Assembly: GCA_020746105.1 (NCBI GenBank) | Contig: CM036626.1 | Coordinates: forward strand, 18,837,001-18,901,000 | Length of the DNA: 64,000 nucleotides | DNA from: Trogon surrucura | Lineage: Eukaryota > Chordata > Aves > Trogoniformes > Trogonidae | Reading direction: 5' to 3' | Translations under genes and position numbers: made by a program | The notes under the pieces: model-generated | Seen by the model: only the letters and a program-made list of their open reading frames with translations | What the model was told of the DNA's origin: nothing | Databases searched by the model: none | Shown here: piece after piece, positions 25,357-36,800 of the stretch | Layout of the letters: each line of letters begins with the position of its first letter | Position numbering within the stretch: position 1 is the stretch's first letter

Positions 25357-28300
25357 GGAGTGTGTACGGTGGAAAAGCCACACAGGACCTTGCCCCTTCC
25401 CAGCACCTATTTAATGAAATATTTTCAGTGGCGTCAAGTACCGCTGTGTTAAAACCTGGCCCAAATGCAAGCCTGGATAATCAAAGTCCTTTAGCAATGA
25501 TGGGCAACCTTGTGAATACGGATGAGTGGAAAACACTCTGAAATTGTGCTTGGGTTGGTAGGCAAAGATTAGTATTAATCGTAAATGAAAGAGAGCGGAC
25601 GCTTTGCACAGTTCATACATGAGCAGGATTCCTGGAGAAAATTAAGAAGATTTTACTGGAATTATTTTTATCCTTCCATACCTTTGTGGCTGGAGTTTTA
25701 GCTGATTGCTTTGGGCTGTGCTGGCAGTGAGGGTGAACAGTCTTTCCAAAAGAAAGTTTTAGGACAACTTCAAACTCCCACAAGAAAACGTTGATTCTAG
25801 TCTTCACTTACTTCATAGAGATTTATAATTAGGACCAAAGCACCATGACTAGTGGGAGCCTGTAGTTAAAAAATGTCTAATTAACAACTAAAAATTATTA
25901 TACAGAAGGTATAATAGTAGAGACTTTGTTACTCGGCAGTATTTTGGGCAGGAAGAATGAAAGCAGAAGGTCTGGCTGAACTCACGCTTCTGTGCTAATG
26001 ACCTATTATTACATATATTAATGCATATATCAATGATCTATTGGCATGATTTCCTATTTGGAGAAAATATGTACGTGGAAATTATATAGATCTTGTGTAT
26101 GTGTTTGCACAGATACTTATTTGTTTGTATGTGTTTGCACAGACCTCATAAGGTCACCTGCTCATACCTCTTTGAAAAAAGAGAGTGTATTGTAAAAAAT
26201 AAGCAGGTGATAATGTTAACAAAGCCACGGATGCAGAGGCAAGAAGGAACCACTGCAAACCACCACTTCTGAGTGTCTGCCTGAAGCCTTCGGGTGACTT
26301 CTGGAAACGTGGTCAGAAGTCAAACTTGTCTGAGTTTTGTTCTGCCTCGGTCCTCTCCTTGTTCAGAAGGGCCGATCGATCAGTCCAGGTCTGCTGAAAC
26401 TGGGGTAAGGCATTCATTAGCCTCGGATCAGGCCCTCGGCGCTGGATACTCTGGTTGCTTGAAAATAGGTAATTAATGGCACTTTATTTTTCATGTTTCC
26501 GAGGCAACACAAACCCCAAGACATTGTTTTCCAGTACATGAGCAGAAGCTTTTGGCTGCTGCAGAAGAGTTCCCCTCTGTCTCAAATGAAGCTGCTCTAA
26601 AGGTACCAAAGCCATATTTTCTGCTGCTGTAGTCGATTTGCATTCTATATCCAGAACGTAACGATGATCAGATGCAGCTGATGGAATGATCTGTTCTCGC
26701 TGCAGAAGAGCTCATTCAATCTGCTGAGAGCTCCGCTGCTCAAATAGATAATTAGTGTTGTGACAAGTGTGACTTTAAATGCCTCAGTTTGGTGGCAATG
26801 TTAGGAAGTGTGACAAAAATTAAATTATTTGCCTGCTTTAACCATGGCCTTCCTTGGATTGCTAATGAGCGAAGTACTTGTTTAACACATGTCCTTTTTG
26901 ATAGACTCCTCCACAGGTCCTCAGCTGGGAAAATGATTTTTTGTTTGTATCATAAAGGGTGTGAAAAAGAGGGCTTTCCCTTATTTTTTCTGAGTAATTT
27001 CTTTTTATGTCTTTAGCTGATGTAACAGGTCATTGCTTGTGCTCTAGCATAAGACAGAAAGATCCCCTAAAATGAAATCACCGGGGAGAGCAGCCCCGAT
27101 GAATGCCTCTCCTGCCTGTCGATATTCTTTCTCAATTAACGGGCACAGGGAGCGCACTGAGGTGCTCAAATCTCTGGGAAGCGTTCGCTGCCCGTTCCCT
27201 GGAGGTGACAAAAAAAATAATAACAACAAAAAAATCAATCTACACTTCTCTTTAGGACTGCAGAGCAACGAGTTCCGAGTGCCTACAAATAAGCCCCTGT
27301 GTGTGCTCTGAAGTCTCTGCCTCGGCGTGCTGTAACTCTGCAGTGGGTGGGGAGACCCCCAAGTCCCAGCGCCAGAGGATGCTGCCTTGAGCACCAGGGG
27401 AGGGGAGCAGGGAGCTGCTCCAGGGCACAGCTGCCAGGTGCTTCTCGTTCATTTGTGTGTGCATTTTTATTAATGGCCAGACAGATTGGTAGCTGGTTTT
27501 AGGGTCCCACCTTTGAGCGAGGGTAGGTGAACCCTCCCCTTGTGCTGCTGGAGGATTCCAATCCTGCACCCTCAGCTGGCAATGGAGCGGGCGAAGCGAC
27601 TCTGTGTCCCTTCTTCTTTTGCAGCTGGGTCATCCTGCATGCCGAGGAGTGCAGGGTTTTGGGAAGCTGAGCTCAAGTTGCTCATCCCCAATGGACATTT
27701 TTGGGGCTGTCCCCTTGCCCTAGGAGTTGCTCTAAGTTTAAATTATCACGGGCTGAATTAATGAATATCTTGGTGTTGCGTCCTTCGTATTGCTCTTAAC
27801 TGGTTGCGTCTGATTCTTCCTTGATGTTCTCCCACCCAAAGGGAATTAATCACCGAGATGGAATGAAGAGCACAGCACAGAGAGCAGGCATGGTCCAGAC
27901 CTCACAGGACTAATTATGCTCTTGAAGGGTAAGAAAAGAATCTTGGGTACATTGGGAAGAAAAATGTCAAAGTAATGGTACATAGGATTACTGGCATGTC
28001 TCCTGTATTTGTGCATTCAAAAACCCAACAACTTTCAAAGGTACTTCTTGACTTCAAAAAGATCAGCAAGGAGCTCAAGAGATTTAATACTAAATGAGTT
28101 TATCAAGTTTTCTTGACCCTTGGAGATGGGGACAAAAAAAAAAAAAAACAGATGCACATGAAGGTCTTGTGGAATTCTCATCCTGAAACACTCTCATGCA
28201 CAAACTGAGAAGTCTTAAAGCAGAGAGAGAGTTCAAACCCAAAGCGAATGAAGAGCGTGGTATGAATTACAATAAGTGCCGTGGCAGACATTGCAACACG

Positions 28301-30549
28301 GCGCTTAAAGCTGACGAAGATGACACGTGAAAGGGAAGCGAGTGTCTGTTCATCGCAACACCAGACTGCCGGGGAGGGGAGCTTTGTGAGGCACCTGACG
28401 GGAGGCAGGGCAGAGCCGGAGTCGCGCTGGCAACACCCAGCCACTGTCAGCCAGAGGAGAACAGGAAAATAACACACAAACCTGGTGACAGGCTGGGCTT
28501 ATTTGAGACTGCCAAGGTCTGTGTTTGTAGAAAGTGTATGTAGGCACAGGTACGCCGAAGATGTTTCCTGGAGATGACCGAATTCTTCTGGCAAAGGTGA
28601 GATGCTCCTCGGCTGCTCCTGCTGAGGCAGGACAGCTCCTGGTGGGGGGGGACACCCCAGGGCTGGCCTGGAGAGGGTGTCCTCTGCCAAGGGAGCGACT
28701 GCATCTCCCCGTCCTGCAGCCGGCGCTTTCTCGCAGAGCGGAGTGACCAGTCCCTCTGTGGCCAACGAGGTGTCCCCATCCTTAGCTGACCCTGGGGAAG
28801 ATGTCTGAGCCAAAGGCGAGGCGTTAATAGCACCCCTGAGGAGCAGCTCCCCCCCGGGCAGGGATGCAGGCAGCCCCCGCCTGCTGAGACCCTTGAAATA
28901 GGTGTTAAGCTCGGCAAAAGACAAATGTCTGTCCTTTTTATAGAGGCTGCACGTCCCGCTTCCCGGCGAGAGCCAAGCTGTAACGCGCGCCAGGGAGGCA
29001 GCTACGAGCTGTGAAAAGTCTTCGCAGAAAAGCTCTTTTCTGAGATGGGAAGACTGATTGCTAGAGATACAGCTGAGTGCTGAACCGTCTGCCCCCCCGT
29101 CATGTGGCAGCTTGCACGACGTACGCACCCGATTTAAAAGCAGTGCCTCTTTTTGTCAAGCCGGCTTGATGAAACAATAAGGTACATTCAGTTATATCTC
29201 TGCTAAACGCATCCTATTTTTATTGCTTTTCAGGACTTCAAAGCATTAGCATGAAACAATCGAGGAGGTTGTTTTCCCTAGGAGAGCAAGTGCCTGTTTA
29301 CAAACTCATTTTATTTTGACAATATTCCATTGTTATTTATTTCAGACGGAAAGCTGTCAGATTAATGCACTCCCTCATGCAGGACAGCTTGCTTTATTGC
29401 CTGTTATTAAGACATAACATATATAACCTGACAGGCACTGCCCACGCCTGCATTCCACTAGTGGAAGGGAAATTAAGTAGAAAATGGAGATCTCCAATAT
29501 TTCTTAGGGCTGAGGTGATATTAGTTTTTAACTCATTTTATATTCAGAGAGGGCTCTGCACGTTCACAACATGGCCAGCAGAGCAAACTGTCCAACGACA
29601 AAGTCCTTTTTTAATTCTTACACCAGCTACCTCTGAGAATTCCAGACTTCAGAAGCACAGGAGGAGCCACCGAGTCCCCTCATATAAATGGTTGCCAGGA
29701 GAGAATGAAAACGTGACTCAGGTGGCACAGGAAACCCCTTAGAAAGCAAATCTTGAGGGAACAGCAGCGCAGGGTGAGAAACTTCAATCCCACACCTAAA
29801 ATAGCCCAACAAACAGCCCTCCCACTCCAAACCCCAGCACTCCCACTGCCTCCACAGTACTGGCTTCTAGCAAAAGCCATTACAGCTTCCAGATGAGGCA
29901 TGTGCAGCTACAAACACTTTTTTTTTAAGCTGTATCGAATCCCTTTTTCTTTGGGGTGCACGTCCAGCTGGCGGCAGGACTCTTGCATCCATTCTCCACC
30001 TTCCCCGCCATCCGCCGATTCAGCCAAACAAGCGACGGTTACTCCTATTTTCCATCGTAATAATTTTTTTCTTTCTTTTTTTGCCTCCTCAGGACTGAAA
30101 TGTTGATTTTGGTTAGTTAACCACAGAAGCTGCTCTGGAAAAGCCTGCAGGAGGTAAGCTGGCGTGGGGACCTCTCATCTTATCCCTTACGTGTTCTTTC
30201 ACCTTTTTCTTTTCTCCTAGAGTTTCTCCATGACAATTTTTTTTCCCTTAGTCAGTTTTATTAGAGCAAATAAGCATTAACTAAGTTATAACATGAGAAA
30301 TAGAGATCAATTTGAAGGAAGACTGATGTGAACATTGGGGGAAACGCAAAGCAAGGCAGGTCCTACAACCTACTGAAAGAGAAAACCCCATTTACTCAGG
30401 AAAAATTATTTCAGTCTGGCCTCTTGTATATACACTTGTAAAGTTGTTGGAATCACTGCTAACCCTTATTGCAGCGTCTGGATCAGCTCCCTATGACCTA
30501 GGTAGAAGCCTCACTTTAAAAGCTTAAAATAAGATAGTTCTGTTTTGCC
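25357..30549. other. Intergenic, no gene recognised
   Basis: Contains a 17-bp direct repeat, a poly(A) run near 28135 and a G+C-rich stretch at about 28.3-29.1 kb with a 209-codon minus-strand ORF that has no recognisable domain. I treat the latter as a composition effect. Confidence 0.55.
26096..26144. repeat. 17-bp direct repeat, two copies
   Basis: GTATGTGTTTGCACAGA occurs twice within about 50 bp. Confidence 0.85.
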
Positions 30550-31200
30550 ACGGTGACCATGAGCCAGCAGTGTGCCCTTGTGGCCAGGAAGGCCAATGGC
30601 ATCCTGGGGTGTGTTAGAAGGGGGGTGGTTAGTAGGTCGAGAGAGGTTCTCCTTCCCCTCTACTCTGCCCTGGTGAGACCCCATCTGGAATACTGTGTCC
30701 AGTTCTGGGCCCCTCACTTCAAGAAGGACAGGGAGCTGCTGGAGAGAGTCCAGCACAGGGCAACTGGGATGATTAAGGGAGTGGAGCATCTCCCTTATGA
30801 GGAAAGACTGAGGGAGCTGGGGCTCTTTAGTTTGGAGAAGAGGAGGCTGAGGGGTGACCTCATTAATGTTTACAAATATATCAAGGGTGAGTGTCACGAG
30901 GATGGAGCCAGGCTCTTCTCGGTGACAACCAATGATAGGACAAGGGGTAATGGGCTGAAACTGGAACATAAGAGGTTCCGCTTAAACTCGAGAAGAAACT
31001 TCTTCTCAGTGAGGGTGACGGAGCCCTGGCACAGGCTGCCCAGGGAGGCTGTGGAGTCTCCTTCTCTGGAGACATTCAAGACCTGCCTGGACACGTTCCT
31101 GTGTAGCATTATCGAGGCGTTCCTGCTCTGGCAGGGGGATTGGACTTGATGATCTTTCGAGGTCCCTTCCAATCCCTGACATTCTGTGGTTCTGTGATTC
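30550..31200 (+). mobile_element. CR1 LINE, 3' 650 bp with RT C terminus
   Basis: An open frame (30553-31149) encodes the C-terminal end of CR1 ORF2: [45 protein letters not shown]. It runs into the 3'UTR with GGTCCCTTCCAATCC and ends ATTCTGTGGTTCTGTGATTC. 5'-truncated, as usual for CR1. The uninterrupted frame points to a fairly young insertion. It lies about 0.6 kb beyond the CNTN3 poly(A) signal in the opposite orientation. Confidence 0.95.
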
Positions 31201-31794
31201 CCGGTGAGAAGGGTTGAGCGCTAGAAAGTCTCAGGCTCTGTGGGAAGCTGCTGCAGGATGTTCAGGAATAAGTCATCTGTGGGGGAAAACAGACTGTGCA
31301 ATTTAACGCTAAATAGTGACATACTGAATAAATTATAAAGAACTAACTCTCCTTCTCCTTTTTTTTTCCTGAGAGGAGAGGAAACAGCCTGATTGCATGG
31401 TTGGGAAGCGAAGCCAGGGGAAAGGAGGAGGGTGTTTTTTTTTTTGTCTTGCTGCAAACTTATTGAACGAGGTGAGGCTTGAAAGCTCAAGTACAACCCT
31501 GGGTCCCTGCCCCATCGATGCCCAACTTCCCTGGGACAAACCAGGACATATTTACATCCTTGCTCCTCCCTCCTGCCCTGCCCTCCTGTAGAAGTATGGT
31601 GGGGATACGGGTTGGGATTTTAGTCTTTTGGCAGCAAAGCTATGGCAAGGCAAACCACTCCTAGCCTGCCAAAAAGTGCTAGTTAGCAGAAACATCACGA
31701 AGAAGCAGTAAATATACTTTTTAGACGCAGTAAATCCCCATGTGTGCAAACATCTAATACAAACAAGCAATAATACTTTGAAATATTCTAGTAT
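31201..31794. other. Spacer between CR1 and the CNTN3 3' end
   Basis: Unique sequence with T runs near 31360 and 31436. No gene seen; it could hold downstream elements of the CNTN3 poly(A) site. Confidence 0.5.
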
Positions 31795-31813
31795 CCCTCA
31801 ACGTAATAAATAT

Positions 31814-31819
31814 TTTATT
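31814..31819 (-). promoter_or_regulatory. CNTN3: Candidate poly(A) signal AATAAA for CNTN3
   Basis: TTTATT on the given strand, that is AATAAA in the transcript sense, followed by an A/T-rich stretch (ATATTTATTACG) suited to cleavage near 31795-31800. An opposite-strand AATAAA lies at 31805-31810. Confidence 0.5.
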
Positions 31820-32091
31820 GGAGTAATAGAAAAGAATGCATACAGATAACCATAGGATACACACACAACTGGAAGTTTAAGGGTAAATTTCAAACTTTTC
31901 AATATGAAACAAGGTACTCGGTACATATCTCATGGAGATATATAACTAGAAATTAAATAATACAATGTAGTCGCATGGAAATGGCAGTACAGGAACATGG
32001 ACTAGAATTCTGTGAAACAAGAATAGAAAGAGTCACCCTTTGTTGCATGAAACAGAACTATACACTTACTAGTAGCCCCTGTTTTTCCATC

Positions 32092-32114
32092 TCCCCCCCC
32101 ACCCCCCCCCCCCC
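32092..32114 (-). repeat. C/G homopolymer tract in the 3'UTR
   Basis: Two runs of C (8 and 13) separated by one A on the given strand, so near-continuous G in CNTN3 RNA: CCCCCCCCA then CCCCCCCCCCCCC. Such a run can fold into a G-quadruplex and is prone to length polymorphism and sequencing error. Confidence 0.85.
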
Positions 32115-32181
32115 ATTTGCGAGTGTCTGAAAACATCACTGGTTAGCCACATCCAAAAGCAACTAGCCATTTATAACTATG

Positions 32182-32198
32182 TATGTACAGTATATACA
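32182..32198 (-). promoter_or_regulatory. CNTN3: Tandem Pumilio-type elements in the 3'UTR
   Basis: In transcript sense, TGTATATA (32198-32191) is followed one base later by TGTACATA (32189-32182). Both fit the consensus UGUANAUA bound by PUM1/PUM2 proteins, which repress or destabilise mRNA. Motif match only; binding is inferred. Confidence 0.45.
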
Positions 32199-32639
32199 CA
32201 TCTTGCTTACTTCGACAGTTTGCACGTATTTTCATCTGGATGTGATCCTAACAAGGTAATTTGCTATTTGAGTACATATCAAGGTATTTTTTTCTATAGT
32301 GCTACCATAATTTCATTAATCCCGGTTCTCTCCCTTTCTACTTCTGTGTGTTGTACTAATAGTGTGAGATTTTTATTTTTTTTTTTAAAAAAAAAAAGCC
32401 TTTCAAGGGTATGCTTTGTCACATGGACACTGGCTCTACTGTGTAGGCAGGCAGCTCTCTAAAAGGTGGCTAAAAGGCTGACTTGACTAAATTCACTACT
32501 ATACCTGTCAAATGTACCAGGTTTAATGTATCTTTAATATATTGCTATGAAAGAACGCAGAGATTTCTCTGTAACAGCAAGCCTGAAGTGTTGTCTTTTG
32601 TGTATTTTTTTTTTCCTTGTAACTATAGTATTGCCATAA

Positions 32640-33080
32640 ACTTACTAGAATTGTGACAGTAATGGGGTGCAACTGAGTGCCAGACCAGGTGAAATAGTTT
32701 TGAACTGGTTAAAGGGCAGCAGGAAGGAGAGTTATGAATGCAACACTGAATTAAGGATGAGTTTACAGTGCGGTGCTGTAGACGAAAGAGCAGGATGTTT
32801 TGGGGCTGCATATTTGGAAGCACCACATCACAAGGCAGTGAGGTGGTGGTAGTCCCTTTTCATAAGGCCATGGTGCAACTAAACGCTTACAACTGGGCAC
32901 TTTTGTTTGTGAAACACACTGACGGGAGTTCAGAGAGGGGCAATAAAATGATCTGGAAGGCGGGAGAAATTGGTTATGAACACAGAACCTGGTTAAGAAA
33001 TATCGGGTGGGGATATAAGGAAATTAACTTCAAAATCTGTTGGTGGAGAAGGCTGGGTGTTCCAAAAGGTACATAAATGT
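32640..33080 (+). mobile_element. Decayed CR1/L3-type LINE fragment in the 3'UTR
   Basis: Plus-strand translation keeps traces of the RT end: SEVVVVPFHKAMVQLN resembles the REVVLPLYKALVRP block and SSERGNKMIWKAGEIGYEHR the later block, with the intervening LEYC region scrambled. Nucleotide traces such as GGGCAATAAAATGATCTGG also fit. Much more diverged than the other copies. Boundaries are approximate. Confidence 0.45.
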
Positions 33081-33752
33081 GATGCAATAAAACAGAGAGC
33101 CTGCTTTGAAACGTGGCTGTGAAATCATTCCTGAAGTGGCAGCCCTGCCTCTTGGCCACCCCAGCTTGGACGGGGCAAAACTGGGACTCACCTCCACCTC
33201 CCAGCTCTGACTTCTTGCTCAGATTTAGAATAACTTATATAAAAGGGCAGTAAGAAAACTGATCCAACCCTACTGGACGACGACACAGTCTTACAAGAGC
33301 GGCCGCTCGGTCGACGTGTTCTCATCCGGCTGAGATGCCACGTCTCTGATTTCATTTTTCCTGTGCAGAACGGTGTTACTGTAGGAATGCGGAACGTACC
33401 CCAGAGAGTTCAGTGCCACCACGAAGCCGGACTTTCTCACTGAGCTAAGCTCCTCCTCGTAACTCTGACCATAGTGCTATTGCTCTCCCTCTCTTCCATC
33501 GTATCTGAAGCATGTAGTATGTAAACTCCTTTGGTTCAAGTATTAAGGCATTTTAGATTCCTTTTTAAAGGATTTGCTAAACTTTACATGATATTTTACT
33601 TCAACCTACAGTGAAATATAAAGAATTTAAAAACACATCAGGATAGAATAAAAACATGCATTAACCACTGCGGTATTTTTTTTTTAAAAAAAAGCACTTC
33701 TCTGTAGTAACTGATTCTTTTTTTTTTTCCCCCAGCAAACAAAAATGTATCA

Positions 33753-33853
33753 TCACAACACTGAATTAAGAGTCAAGGAAAATATTGTTGGCAAGAAGCT
33801 GGATACACTGAAGATATTCAAGAGTGACGGACCAGAACCTCTTGCATCCATAC
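33753..33853 (-). CDS. CNTN3: CNTN3 last coding exon: GPI-attachment signal and stop
   Basis: Completes the split Ser codon and encodes MDARGSGPS followed by the hydrophobic tail [20 protein letters not shown] and SVL, then TGA with a second TGA right after. The small-residue stretch GSG is the likely GPI omega region, the hydrophobic tail the cleaved signal. MDARGS matches the CNTN3 C terminus; the tail has diverged from mammals in sequence but keeps its character. Acceptor gtcacag; 101 nt. Too short for an ORF search; found by phase and homology. Confidence 0.88.
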
Positions 33854-36800
33854 CTGTGACAAATGAAAAAGGTCGGGATTAAATGGAAGCATGAGTATCT
33901 GCTGTGCAAAATTACTACTCTTCCTAGGTGCTAAGCAAAAAATATTGTACATTTTTTAGTTCTGACAAGCAATGAAAATTTACAAAAATACAGTAAATAT
34001 TTTAAAACTCTAGAAAAGCCTTGCAAAATGCTGAAACTGTACAAATGCTCTTTACTGTCAATGCAATAATGAAAAAAAAGGAGGAAAAAGTAAAAAAAAA
34101 AAAAAAGGAACATTTTTGATACTAATTTCCATGGTAATTTACTAGTCAGTAGAATGAAGTTTGTCATGTGCAAAGGCATGAAGGCTGTTAATTGCTTTTT
34201 TCTTTTATTACCTTGTTACCATACAACATACAAGTATTAATTCTTTTCTTCTCCCCATCAATAAAGACTCATTCCTGCAAAGACAAGCCGTGACAACCGC
34301 TCTGTGTCAACGGCAAATTCAGTAACGATTCGCTACCGCAGGGCAGAGACGTGTCTCTCCGCGCAACGGCCTCCAGCGTAACGGAGGCTCTGGTGTTGGT
34401 GGGGGAACCCTACACGAGCACACGACAGAATAACCGAGCTGGAAAGGTGAAATCACTGAACAGGTTGTGCTTCAACCTACTGGCTAGTCTGGGAATCAGG
34501 ATCTGATCGCTGCTGGCGCCGTCTCCGCCGTCGGTTGTTGCTTTCACTTCGATGATGTAATCTTCGTTAAACTGGAGCACGAGCTCCGCGGTCGTCTTGT
34601 CTGTGTTCAGCACGTTGACGTTGCTCTGACTGCTGGTCCTGTACAAAACCTGCAACGCCAAGCAAAGAGCTCCAGCACATTGTTTCTCACGCTTAGGAGC
34701 TGCCCTGCAATTCTTGTTTGTGTTTCTTCAAAAAAAAAAAAAAAAAGAGGTTTTGGTCTTTGAAAAGATGGGATGAGAGAAAAGATCTGACTTTTGGTTA
34801 ATGTTACGGGGTGAAATTGCGTTTGAAGAAAGAAGGTAAGATTGATCAAGCTCTTTTAATCCAGTTTTATTCTAAAATGGGACAATGTTCAATGACAAGA
34901 AGTGAACAATGTATTGTTAAGTGCCTTAATAATGTATTATACTATAAATTATCCCATCGTTTGGAATCTGTCATTAGCTAGATCAGCTTATGCCATATGT
35001 AGTTTGGAAAGGCGAGGACTAATCAAAATTACAGACTCTGTTGGGAGATGTCCTGCAAGTGCTGAGTGATTATTCTGTCACGAAACTGAACTGCACTTGG
35101 CGTCCTGTGTTTTTAAAGAATGGGACCTGATCGCCACAGCCCGCTGTGCAGGATGGGCAAGGGGAGGGATTTAAGGGCAACATCAGCCTCTCTTCTTTCC
35201 TGAAGGTTTGATAAGCCCACTGCAGGCGGCAGTTTAACAAATGACCTGCACCCACTGACTTCACCTGGAGGAGTTTCACAAATCGGACAAGCAGGTACGC
35301 TTGGGCATTGCCCACCGCAAAACCCGGCAATCCCAACTCCCCTATAATAACAGCAATAATGTTGAAATGGGGGGAAAAAAAACCAAAAAGTAAAGCCACT
35401 GGCATTCCACAGGTGCTGCTGCCACTTTGGAGCCAGGGTCCCTAATCCCGTGCCTGGCTCTGGATCACTCTTGAGGGACGGCGCCGCTCACCGCACAGCG
35501 ACTGCGCTGCCGTTTCCCATCTCATGTGCTGGCTCTTCTCTTCCTGGCAAACCAGCTCCCGTTAGCTGTGCTGCCCGTGCCTTCTGGGATAAAAACGACC
35601 CCCCCGAAGCGCTTTATTTCAGTAAAACTAACCAGCTTTATCAAAACTGAGCTTATCCTTTTGTACGTCGCAATGCTCGTTATCCACAGGGGAACGTGAA
35701 ATTGTGGTGGGAGACGGAGGTTGGAGGTTGAAAATCTACACAGTGCATTTTTTTAGGTCAGCTACCATCTATGAAACTCGGTGGCTTATCTAAGCTGTAA
35801 ACATGTATTTCTTGCCAATACAACTCGGAATACCGTGTAGTCAGATCTTGAGCATAAATCTTTTATGCAGGAATATGTCATGTGGGATCCAGCTCATCAA
35901 GAACATCCCCAGCTATTCCCTCAAACACGAGGCAGCTGACACATTTAGATACCTGTACATTTGTGTGCTGATCAGATTTAAAGTAGGTGTAGCAACGTAA
36001 TTGCTATCGAGACAATGAACGCGTCCCACGGCAGGTAAGAAGAAAAATATTTATCAGTTTTGTGTATGTATTCCTAGTATCTCTGACCAGCAACAGAAAC
36101 TATTCCCATCAGGTAAATGTTGGATTATATGTTATGCATTGGGATAAGTGCTACGCATGTGGTAAATGTTACATGTGTTATAACATCCAGGTGTTACACA
36201 TCTGGTGAGTGGGATCTCAAGAGGTGGCTGCAGCTCTTGGTTTTGTTTGCATGAGGAGGAGGAAGTATTTACTGTGCTGTTAGTGGTAAAGGCCCCGTGG
36301 TTTATGTGAGGTTGTTAGAATGTGATTTAAAAATCTATAAAAAGCCACTACTGAAAGGGTTTAGATGCGATATCGTGCATCCTCTGCCTTGCAAATAGAG
36401 AAGAAAAAGCAAACTGTGCGCTGCTTTCAGACATTTTTCTGGGCTGTTTTTACTTACCTTATACCCAGTCACCTCGGACTCGTTCTCCATAGCTCTTACT
36501 TCCTCCCAGCTGAGGATTACTCTGGAGTCGGTGACATTCCACACCACGTTTCCTGGCGGTTGACTGGGTGCTTCAAATGCATAATGAAAGCATGACTTTA
36601 ATTTAATTGGTATTAGTGATTTACTCTACAGCAGGAAACAATCAGGTAATTGACTGTCATTACATGTCAGATGCAAAAGCAACTCAAATGCAGCCTCGCC
36701 GCTTGTACACGTTATGGTTCAGAGACCAAATTGGAAAAACGGAAGGAAAAATAGAAGGGTACATAAATGGTATTTCTGAAGTTGCATCGTCTGTTGGTGG

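Larger units (their letters stand above)
31795..33752 (-). other. CNTN3: Probable CNTN3 3'UTR
   Basis: Minus-strand sequence from the CNTN3 stop codon down to an AATAAA hexamer near 31.8 kb, with no further coding exon. It includes a tandem Pumilio-type motif pair, a G tract and a decayed CR1. The end is inferred from the last good hexamer before repeat-poor intergenic DNA; a poly(A) site closer to the stop is possible, for example near the ATTAAA-type hexamers around 32522-32538. No transcript data seen. Confidence 0.55.

Noticed and set aside
28447-29128. Minus-strand ORFs of 156 and 209 codons
   Set aside because: Same composition effect; translations are Ser/Pro/Leu-rich without a domain and overlap each other in different frames.
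30553-31149. Host gene encoded by the 198-codon ORF
   Set aside because: The protein is the C-terminal part of the CR1 LINE ORF2.
33298-33316. Adjacent NotI and SalI sites (GCGGCCGC, GTCGAC) suggesting cloning linker or vector
   Set aside because: The flanks read as ordinary genomic sequence on both sides, and no known vector or adaptor sequence is visible; probably chance in a CpG-rich patch.
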